Of a stretch of 64,000 bases of DNA, positions 57,534-64,000 are shown one piece after another. The notes below the pieces were generated by a model. It was given only the letters and a program-made list of their open reading frames with translations, did no database searches and was not told the origin of the DNA. The DNA is from Alcanivorax sp. GTDB taxonomy: Bacteria > Pseudomonadota > Gammaproteobacteria > Pseudomonadales > Alcanivoracaceae. The stretch spans positions 1-64,000 of the forward strand of contig NZ_CP080267.1 of NCBI RefSeq assembly GCF_019431375.1, written 5' to 3'. The translations under genes were made by a program, and so were the position numbers. Position 1 is the first letter of the stretch; each line of letters opens with the position of its first letter.

Positions 57534-58867
57534 TGCGAAAGTGGCTGGCTAACACCGTCATCCCCGCCCTGGTGGCACCGCCGGCAAGACCCTTGTGGGT
57601 GGTGCTGGAGGCGGTACTGCTGACTGTGGCGGCAGTTGCAATGGGGCTGTGGTTACGTTCCGAGGACCCCCTGGCGTTGGGTGCCAACTTCCGCTGGGGC
57701 CTGTTCGTGCCTATTCTGGTGTCCCTGCGTTACGGTAGTCTTGCCGGTGTATTTGGCATGTTGTGCCTGCTGGCCAGCTGGTTTGTGCTTCGCAATATGG
57801 ACTTTTATGCGGACTGGGATTTCCCCGAAGGCACCATGCTGGGTGGGTTTATTCTCAGCCTGGTCTGCGGTGAATTCGCTGACCTGTGGCGGGTGCGCCT
57901 CCAGCGGGCGGAAAGCGCCGCCAGTTATGCCCTGGAACGTTTGCAGAACCTGACCCAACGCCATGTGCTGTTACGCCTTTCCCATGACCGCCTGGAAGAG
58001 AATCTGCTGGTCAGGCCCTACACCGTGCGCGATGCATTGTTCCGTCTGCGCGATCTGACCCTGGATGAAAGCGACAGCAAAGTCCTGCCGGCGGCGGATG
58101 ATCTGATCAATTTGCTGGCGGAGTATTGTCAATTACAGCGCGCTGCCCTGTATCCAGTTCTGGACGGCAAGGTCAACGACCAGGCCGCCGCCCTGTTGGG
58201 GGAGAACAAGCCTCTGGATCAGCACGATGCCCTGCTCAACCACGCCCTGGACATCGGCATGCTCGCCCATGTTCAGCAGAACACTCAGGATGATGCCTAT
58301 GTGGGCCGCTATCTGGTGGCCGCACCGGTGACCAACAGTGCCGGGGAAATGATCGGTGTGCTGGTGGTGGAACGCTTGCCGTTCCTGTCCATGAATTATG
58401 AAAACCTGCAGTTGCTGTCTGTGCTGCTGAACTTCTATGCGGATGTGGCGCACTACGGAGAAGAGGTGGACAGCCTGCTGGATACCTGGCCGAACCTGCC
58501 GACCCGCTTTGCCAGTGAAATGACGGCGCTTTCCCGGTTGCGCGGTGAAGCGCGGGTTGACACCGCCCTGACCCTGTTTGTGGCCGATGACAGCGAACAA
58601 GCTGCACAGATTCTGGAAGCGCTGGCACGGGGCCTGCGTAGTCTGGATCTGGCCTGGTGGGTCCATGACAACGTGCTGATGATTATGATGCCGATGACTG
58701 GTGATTCCAGTCTGGAAGGTTTTGTACTGCGCACGGAAAAATGGCTACAGGAGGACTATGCCTTCTTCAGCCTCCGCCAGGCCGGGGTGAAGTACTACCA
58801 TCGGTTACTGGGTGAGCGTGACCCTGGCGATCAGCTCCGCGAGTTGCTGGAGGTGGCCGGTGTCTAG
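57533..58867 (+). CDS. pelD: PelD, second variant
   Basis: 444 residues with the same layout as the first copy: membrane helices, GAF domain, degenerate GGDEF domain and RSLD at residues 369-372. About 16 residues differ, mainly in the first helix (RPLWVVLEAVLLTVAAVAM) and at the C-terminus (LRELLEVAGV). ATG at 57533 overlaps the pelC stop by one base. Confidence 0.92.
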   Translation: MRKWLANTVIPALVAPPARPLWVVLEAVLLTVAAVAMGLWLRSEDPLALGANFRWGLFVPILVSLRYGSLAGVFGMLCLLASWFVLRNMDFYADWDFPEGTMLGGFILSLVCGEFADLWRVRLQRAESAASYALERLQNLTQRHVLLRLSHDRLEENLLVRPYTVRDALFRLRDLTLDESDSKVLPAADDLINLLAEYCQLQRAALYPVLDGKVNDQAAALLGENKPLDQHDALLNHALDIGMLAHVQQNTQDDAYVGRYLVAAPVTNSAGEMIGVLVVERLPFLSMNYENLQLLSVLLNFYADVAHYGEEVDSLLDTWPNLPTRFASEMTALSRLRGEARVDTALTLFVADDSEQAAQILEALARGLRSLDLAWWVHDNVLMIMMPMTGDSSLEGFVLRTEKWLQEDYAFFSLRQAGVKYYHRLLGERDPGDQLRELLEVAGV

Positions 58868-59870
58868 CTGGAAGCTGCTTATCTATGCGATCAGTGCCGA
58901 GCTGGGCTCACTGCTGCTGTTGCTCAGTCAGAACAGCTCGCTGTCCTATTTTCTGCTTTACCTGGTTGCCCATGGCTTGGCGTCGGCCTTGTTGTCCGCT
59001 GTGGCGTGGAGCTTTCTTCCGACCCGTTTTCGGGAGCCGAAAGTCTTTTCGCTGGCACTGATTTTTTCCTTTGCCTTTTTTATCCCGGCGATCGGGCTGC
59101 TGACTATCATTGGTGGCATTGCCTTGGGTGTGATGTTGCCGGCACTGTTCATGCCGCTGCCTTTTTCCCAGGTGGCAAAGCCCTATTTTACACCGGTCAA
59201 CAATCAACATAGCGCCGGTTTCCGGCAGATTGATCTGAAAAGTTTGCTTACCAGTGAGACCGCGCCCAACGCCTTGCGGATTCAGGGAATGCTGGTGCTC
59301 AAGGATATGCCCGGTCGTATTACCGGGCGACTGTTGCGCGATTCGCTGGGGGATTCCTATGAGGATCTGCGGCTGCTTGCCTACGGTATTCTCGACCAGA
59401 AGGAAAAAGCCATCACCCGTGATATTGATCGAGCGCTGCAGTTACTGGAGCGGGCTAGGGAGTCGCGCCGCTATCGGCTTGCCCGACGTCTGGCGGAGTT
59501 GTACTGGGAGCTGAGTTATCAGGACCTGGTGCGTGGCGACATCATGACCTTGACCCTCGAGCGAGCCAGTTTCTACGCCGATATGGGGCTGATGGAATCT
59601 CCCGAAGATGCCGGGCTATGGTTGTTGCGCGGGCGTATCAAGATGAGTCAGGAAAACCTGGGTGAGGCTCAGGAGTCCCTGGTCTTTGCCCGCCGGCTGG
59701 GATTATCACCGGCCCAGGTGAACCCCTGGCTGGCAGAAATTGCTTTGCAACGTCGACAATTGCCCATGGTGCGTTTGCTGATGGAACAAATTCCCGAGGG
59801 CAGCCAGTTTACTGCCCTGAATAAATCCGTGGAGTACTGGAGGGGCTATGGCGCTGCCCAGAGCGGATAA
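58860..59870 (+). CDS. pelE: PelE, second variant
   Basis: 336 residues from a GTG at 58860 that overlaps the pelD stop, as in the first copy. About a dozen conservative changes (VAHGLAS, AWSFLPTRF, KAITRDIDRALQ). Membrane helices and TPR-like part are intact. Confidence 0.9.
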   Translation: MSSWKLLIYAISAELGSLLLLLSQNSSLSYFLLYLVAHGLASALLSAVAWSFLPTRFREPKVFSLALIFSFAFFIPAIGLLTIIGGIALGVMLPALFMPLPFSQVAKPYFTPVNNQHSAGFRQIDLKSLLTSETAPNALRIQGMLVLKDMPGRITGRLLRDSLGDSYEDLRLLAYGILDQKEKAITRDIDRALQLLERARESRRYRLARRLAELYWELSYQDLVRGDIMTLTLERASFYADMGLMESPEDAGLWLLRGRIKMSQENLGEAQESLVFARRLGLSPAQVNPWLAEIALQRRQLPMVRLLMEQIPEGSQFTALNKSVEYWRGYGAAQSG

Positions 59871-61368
59871 GGCGGACATCTGCCTGCTGCTGGAAGGGAC
59901 GTTTCCCTATGTCAGCGGCGGGGTGTCGAGCTGGGTAAACCAGATTATCCGTGGTTTTCCCGAATACACCTTTGCCTGCTGTTTTGTCGGTAGCCGCCCG
60001 GAAGACTATGGGGAAATGAAGTACACCCTGCCGGACAACGTGGTGCATCTGGAAGTCCATTATCTGCATGACTTCCAGCGTGGGGCACAGAAGAAACCGC
60101 AAAAGGGTGACGTGGAGGCATACCATCGGCTGCGCCGTTTTCATGAGCTGATGCGTTCCGGGCAGCATTCCCCTGAACGGGAAGAATTGCTCGGCAAGAC
60201 GCTCGATGGCCTGGGCGAGGGCTGTTGTTATTCCGAAGAGTCCTTTTTGCACAGCAGGGCAAGCTGGGATTTCATCTCTGATGCCTATCGCCAGTACAGC
60301 CGTGATCCTTCCTTTGTGGATTATTTCTGGACCGTGCGCATCATGCATGCGCCCTTGTGGGTGCTGCATGATATTGCCAGCAACCTGATCCCGGCGCGTA
60401 TGTATCACACCATATCCACCGGTTATGCCGGTTTTCTGGGGGCCATGCTGAAACGTCGCACCGGCAAGCCGTTGCTGCTTTCCGAACATGGCATCTATAC
60501 CAAGGAACGCAAGATCGATCTGTTCCAGAGTGAATGGATCAGTGATAACCGCGGCCTGGTGGAAAAGAACAATGCGGAAATGGCGTACTTCCGCGAGAAG
60601 TGGGTGAACTTCTTCACCGAGCTGGGCCGTGAGTGTTACCAGTCATCGAACCGCATCGTGGCCCTGTACGAACGTAACCGGCAACGGCAGGTGGAAGACG
60701 GCGCCCCCGCCGAACGTACGCTTAATATTCCCAACGGCATCGACCTGCCGCGTATGGAAAAAGTCCGTGCCGCCAGGGGCACCGAAATCCCCCAGACCGC
60801 CTGCCTGATCGGCCGGGTGGTACCCATCAAGGACGTGAAAACCTTCCTGCGTGCCATGCGTACCCTGGTCAACGAGATTCCGGACGCGAAAGGCTGGATT
60901 GCCGGTCCGGAGGATGAAGACAAGGAATATGCCGCGGAGTGCCGCTCGCTGGTAACCAGCCTGGGCCTGGAAAAAAACGTGGAGTTTCTTGGGTTTCAGA
61001 AAATCGACGAGTTGCTGCCGAAAGTGGGTGTGATTGTACTCAGCTCCATCAGCGAAGCCTTGCCTCTGGTGTTGCTGGAAGGCTTTGCCGCGGGTGTGCC
61101 GGCGGTGTCCACGGATGTGGGCTCCTGCCGTCAATTGATCGAAGGGCTGGATGAAGAAGATCGGGCGTTCGGCAAGGCCGGTTCGGTGGTTGGCATTGCT
61201 GACCCGGAAGCGTTGGGTAAGGCGGTGGCGACGTTGCTCAGTGATTCGCAGGCCTGGCACGACGCGCAGCAAGCCGGTATCCGCCGGGTGGAAACCCTGT
61301 ACACCCAGCAGCAGATGTTCGGTTCCTACCGTGAGCTTTATCAGGGCCTGCTGGAAGGGGATATCTGA
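59848..61368 (+). CDS. pelF: PelF, second variant
   Basis: 506 residues, about 15 differences from the protein at 32672, clustered around residues 84-125 (KPQKGDVEAYHRLRRF, QHSPEREELLGKTLDGLGEG). The GT4 donor motif SEALPLVLLEGFAAGVP and the start motif LLEGTFPYVSGGVSSWV are unchanged. Few amino-acid changes compared with many synonymous base changes suggest purifying selection on both versions. Confidence 0.94.
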   Translation: MALPRADKADICLLLEGTFPYVSGGVSSWVNQIIRGFPEYTFACCFVGSRPEDYGEMKYTLPDNVVHLEVHYLHDFQRGAQKKPQKGDVEAYHRLRRFHELMRSGQHSPEREELLGKTLDGLGEGCCYSEESFLHSRASWDFISDAYRQYSRDPSFVDYFWTVRIMHAPLWVLHDIASNLIPARMYHTISTGYAGFLGAMLKRRTGKPLLLSEHGIYTKERKIDLFQSEWISDNRGLVEKNNAEMAYFREKWVNFFTELGRECYQSSNRIVALYERNRQRQVEDGAPAERTLNIPNGIDLPRMEKVRAARGTEIPQTACLIGRVVPIKDVKTFLRAMRTLVNEIPDAKGWIAGPEDEDKEYAAECRSLVTSLGLEKNVEFLGFQKIDELLPKVGVIVLSSISEALPLVLLEGFAAGVPAVSTDVGSCRQLIEGLDEEDRAFGKAGSVVGIADPEALGKAVATLLSDSQAWHDAQQAGIRRVETLYTQQQMFGSYRELYQGLLEGDI

Positions 61369-62738
61369 TGGCAGGTATCGGTTTTGAGCTGCGAAAACTG
61401 CTGCGCAAGGATACCTTGCTGGGCCTGATCCGTGCCTATGCCTATGCTGGCGTAATCAGCTCCGGGCCCTGGGTGCTGTCGATTATCGGCATCCTGATCA
61501 TTGGTATTTTCAGCCTGGGGGCGGTGGTGCCGGATATTGCCGTGTCCCAGTTCCAGGTCACGGTGACCTATCTGATTGCCATCAGCCTGGTACTGACCGG
61601 CACTGTGCAATTGGCGTTCACCCGCTTTTGTGCGGATCGTGCCTTTGAGCAGCGCGAGGATCTGATTCTGCCCAACTATGGTGGTGTCACCCTGTTGGTC
61701 ACGGTGATTTCCGGCGTGCTGTCGCTGTTGGTGGCTCTGTTCCTGTTCCCGGAACAGAGCATTCTGTTCCGGGTACTGATGGCGGCCAGCTTCGTGGTGT
61801 TGTGCAATATCTGGATCGCTACCGTGTTTCTGTCCGGCATGAAGCAATACAAGGCCATCTTGCTGCTTTATGCCCTGGGTTACGGGATTACCGTGGTGGG
61901 AGCCTTGTTGCTGCGCTTTCTCGACCTGGAGGGGCTGCTGCTAGGGTTTCTGCTGGGGCAGGTGACATTGCTGGCCGGCATGCTGGTATTGATCGTTCGC
62001 GGTTATCCGGCGCGCAGCATGGTGTCCTTCGAGATGTTCGGTCCTCGTTATCTGTACCCCAGCCTGATGCTTGTCGGGCTGTTCTATAACGCCGGAGTAT
62101 GGGCGGACAAGGCCATGTTCTGGTTCTACAGCGGCACCGGCAGCGATGTGATCGGTCCGTTGCGTGCCTCGCTGATCTATGACATCCCGGTGTTCCTGTC
62201 CTACCTGTCGCTGATTCCCGGCATGGCCGTGTTTCTGGTGCGCATGGAAACCGATTTCGTTGAGTATTACAGCAATTTCTACGATGCGGTGCGCGAAGGG
62301 GGCTCGCTGTCCTATATCGAGGACATGCGCAACCAGATGGTGTTCGTGATCCGTCAGGGGATCTTCCAGATCCTCAAGATCCAGGCCATCTCGGCGCTGG
62401 TGATCATGGTGGCCGGCGCCCAGATTTTCGCGGCCCTGGGGATCACCGATCTCTACCTGCCGTTGCTGAAAGTACAGCTGGTAGCCACGGCGCTACAGGT
62501 GGTGTTCCTGGCCATCATCAACGTGTTCTGCTATCTGGACCAGCGCCGCATGCTGGTACTGCTCACCGGCCTGTTTTTCGTGCTCAACGTGATCTTTACC
62601 GGCATCAGCCTGTACCTGGGCCCGCAGTTATTCGGCTTCGGTTTCCTGCTGTCGCTGGCAGTGTGCGTGATGTTGGGGTTGTGGCTGGTGAACCGGAAGA
62701 TGGGGGAGCTGGAGTACAGCACATTTATGCTGCATTGA
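61368..62738 (+). CDS. pelG: PelG, second variant
   Basis: 456 residues, only about six differences from the first copy (ILLLYALG, MVAGAQIF, GPQLFG, LAVCVMLG). As before, the GAGCTAC array starts inside the stop codon (62736-62738). Confidence 0.94.
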   Translation: MAGIGFELRKLLRKDTLLGLIRAYAYAGVISSGPWVLSIIGILIIGIFSLGAVVPDIAVSQFQVTVTYLIAISLVLTGTVQLAFTRFCADRAFEQREDLILPNYGGVTLLVTVISGVLSLLVALFLFPEQSILFRVLMAASFVVLCNIWIATVFLSGMKQYKAILLLYALGYGITVVGALLLRFLDLEGLLLGFLLGQVTLLAGMLVLIVRGYPARSMVSFEMFGPRYLYPSLMLVGLFYNAGVWADKAMFWFYSGTGSDVIGPLRASLIYDIPVFLSYLSLIPGMAVFLVRMETDFVEYYSNFYDAVREGGSLSYIEDMRNQMVFVIRQGIFQILKIQAISALVIMVAGAQIFAALGITDLYLPLLKVQLVATALQVVFLAIINVFCYLDQRRMLVLLTGLFFVLNVIFTGISLYLGPQLFGFGFLLSLAVCVMLGLWLVNRKMGELEYSTFMLH

Positions 62739-62939
62739 GCTACGAGCATTGAGCTACGAGCTACGAGCTACGAGCTACGAGCTACGAGCTACGAGCTACG
62801 AGCTACGAGCTACGAGCTACGAGCTACGAGCTACGAGCTACGAGCTACGAGCTACGAGCTACGAGCTACGAGCTACGAGCTACGAGCTACGAGCTACGAG
62901 CTACGAGCTACGAGCTACGAGCTACGAGCTACGAGCTAC
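62737..62939 (+). repeat. Heptamer tandem array (GAGCTAC), 28 units with one interruption
   Basis: One unit at the stop codon, then GAGCATT, then 27 perfect units (62751-62939). The interruption repeats CATTGAGCTACGAG, the pelG end plus first unit, which is the trace of a slippage event. Confidence 0.93.
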
Positions 62940-63059
62940 GCTGGTTGGATAGGGAAGGTCTGGAAAGTTCCCAGGGCCTCGTCATTTCTTACGAAGCCGC
63001 TGTAGGAGCGGCGCTTGAGCCGCGAACCGTGCGAAGCACGGCATCGTCCGCAGGACGAT
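62940..63059 (+). repeat. Conserved spacer and three-hairpin element, second copy
   Basis: Spacer as at 35722 with a few changes. Hairpin 1 is GCGGC-GCTTGA-GCCGC (63008-63023), different from CCATGC/GCATGG in the first copy but between the same flanks GTAGGAG and GCGAAC. Hairpins 2 and 3 (63027-63041, 63043-63059) match the first copy. Confidence 0.88.
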
Positions 63060-63061
63060 CA

Positions 63062-63214
63062 AAGCTAGAAGCTAGAAGCTAGAAGCTAGAAGCTAGAAGC
63101 TAGAAGCTAGAAGCTAGAAGCTAGAAGCTAGAAGCTAGAAGCTAGAAGCTAGAAGCTAGAAGCTAGAAGCTAGAAGCTAGAAGCTAGAAGCTAGAAGCTA
63201 GAAGCTAGAAGCTA
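63062..63214 (+). repeat. Heptamer tandem array (TAGAAGC), about 22 units, second copy
   Basis: 153 bp, same length and sequence as 35844-35996, at an offset of 27,218. Confidence 0.95.
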
Positions 63215-63240
63215 AAAAAAACGGCGCCATAAGGCGCCGT
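63212..63240 (-). terminator. Terminator of the second DUF3080 transcript
   Basis: ACGGCGCC-ATAA-GGCGCCGT at 63221-63240 with an A-run before it on the + strand, that is, a T-run after it on the minus strand. Confidence 0.85.
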
Positions 63241-63407
63241 GAATAGTTTGGCTCGGGAGAGCTATCACGGAGTAGAAACTCCGGAGTCGATGGATGGGAC
63301 CTCATCGACGCCTGGCATTATGTGGACAGTTGTTCGCCGAAACATTCGCTTTGTAGACTTTCTGTTTAGCCCGCCAGGTCAATTTTTGCACGAAAGTGCA
63401 TATAAGC
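63241..63407. ncRNA. Candidate structured RNA block, second copy
   Basis: Same sequence as 36023-36189, with all four hairpins. The unchanged stretch extends left to about 63023, giving about 385 bp without a visible difference between the two pel modules. Confidence 0.4.
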
Positions 63408-63414
63408 CCGCCAG

Positions 63415-64000
63415 TTATGGCTTCCCCGGCATCAGTCCGCAGGCGCCCAGGAGCTCCTGCCACAGGCTAACATGGCGCTCCAGGGCACGCTCCATGCGGC
63501 TTTCCACTCCGTCCTGACCGAAGTAATGGTGCCGCCAGTGGGTGAAAGAGGCGGGGGGCGAATCCAGAAGACCGTTCATCTGTTCGAGGCTGTCAGCCAG
63601 AGACTGACGCTGGCGACGGCTTTGCGCCAGGGCCTGCTGCACCTTTGGCCCCCACACCTTGTCCAGCACATTGCGCAGGCGATGGGCCCGGGTGCTGGCC
63701 TGGTTGCGCGGACAAAGGCGTTGCGGATCAATGCCCTCCAGTAGTTGGTTACCACGCTCCAGCTCACGCAATGAAAGCGCCATGCGCCGAAGCAGGTAGC
63801 CGCCGGATTGATTATGGGCCAGGGTTTCCAGCAGCGGCTCCAGCTTCAGCGGTGTCACCGCGCCGCTCTGTTTGTGGGCGACCAGGGTGTGACTCAGTTG
63901 CTGCAGGCTCTGCAAGGCAGCGCTGATGTCGCCGACATTGGCGGACGGAGACTGACTGAAAAAGCGCCGTATTTCCTCGCTGCTGGCAAGCACATTCCAG
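63415..64000 (-). CDS. DUF3080 protein, second variant, cut by the window edge
   Basis: The C-terminal 195 or so residues of a DUF3080 protein; the N-terminus lies beyond 64000. It aligns without gaps to the protein at 36197 with about 15 percent residue changes (for example RRFFSQSPSANVGDISAAL for RRFFSQSPSASVGDTSTAL, FTHWRHHYFGQDGVESRM for FTRWEQHYFGPDGVQSRM). It is thus more diverged than the Pel proteins. The frame is clean. Confidence 0.85.
   Translation of the reverse strand, partial: WNVLASSEEIRRFFSQSPSANVGDISAALQSLQQLSHTLVAHKQSGAVTPLKLEPLLETLAHNQSGGYLLRRMALSLRELERGNQLLEGIDPQRLCPRNQASTRAHRLRNVLDKVWGPKVQQALAQSRRQRQSLADSLEQMNGLLDSPPASFTHWRHHYFGQDGVESRMERALERHVSLWQELLGACGLMPGKP

Overview
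The window looks like the chromosome of a marine, hydrocarbon-degrading gammaproteobacterium close to Alcanivorax. This is inferred from the gene set (fatty-acid cis/trans isomerase, paired acyl-CoA dehydrogenases, GMC alcohol dehydrogenase, DUF3080, DUF3047, DUF1643, DUF3429), a moderately high GC content, and Pseudomonas-type REP elements. No taxonomic marker gene is present, so the genus is an inference.

The left part (1-16.9 kb) is ordinary chromosome: lipid genes (two acyl-CoA dehydrogenases, Cti, a GMC oxidoreductase), a nitroreductase, an Hsp20 chaperone divergent from a dodecin, a DeaD-type RNA helicase, a membrane-anchored beta-helix protein, and a metallo-beta-lactamase-fold enzyme that carries the complete subclass B1 zinc-ligand set. 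From 17 to 35.6 kb lies a Pel exopolysaccharide operon in the order HNH gene, pelA, pelB (split into two genes), pelC, pelD, pelE, pelF, pelG. A convergent DUF3080 gene and an alpha-2-macroglobulin-like lipoprotein gene follow. PelF makes the polymer with PelD (c-di-GMP receptor), PelE and PelG at the inner membrane; PelA trims and deacetylates it in the periplasm; PelC and PelB export it.

From 16.9 kb on the window is repetitive. A 3,820-bp block (HNH, pelA, start of pelB) occurs twice without visible change (16928-20747 and 22521-26340). The module pelB2-pelG, repeats, DUF3080 occurs again at 54343-64000 as a clean copy that differs from the first at scattered, mostly synonymous sites. Between the clean blocks (20748-22520, 41746-42455, 43285-45134, 45991-54342) the same genes appear riddled with one-base insertions and deletions, in coding and non-coding sequence alike. 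I read these stretches as uncorrected long-read sequence used to bridge a repeat, not as natural pseudogenes. The second diverged pel module is more likely real, but it could be a second operon in this genome or a second strain in the sample.

The most interesting structure outside the genes is a composite interspersed repeat: an array of the heptamer GAGCTAC (14 to 28 units), a conserved spacer of about 55-60 bp, then three consecutive hairpins whose stems covary between copies. In the pel modules a second heptamer array (TAGAAGC, 22 units), an intrinsic terminator and a structured non-coding block follow. All arrays have the same orientation on the + strand.
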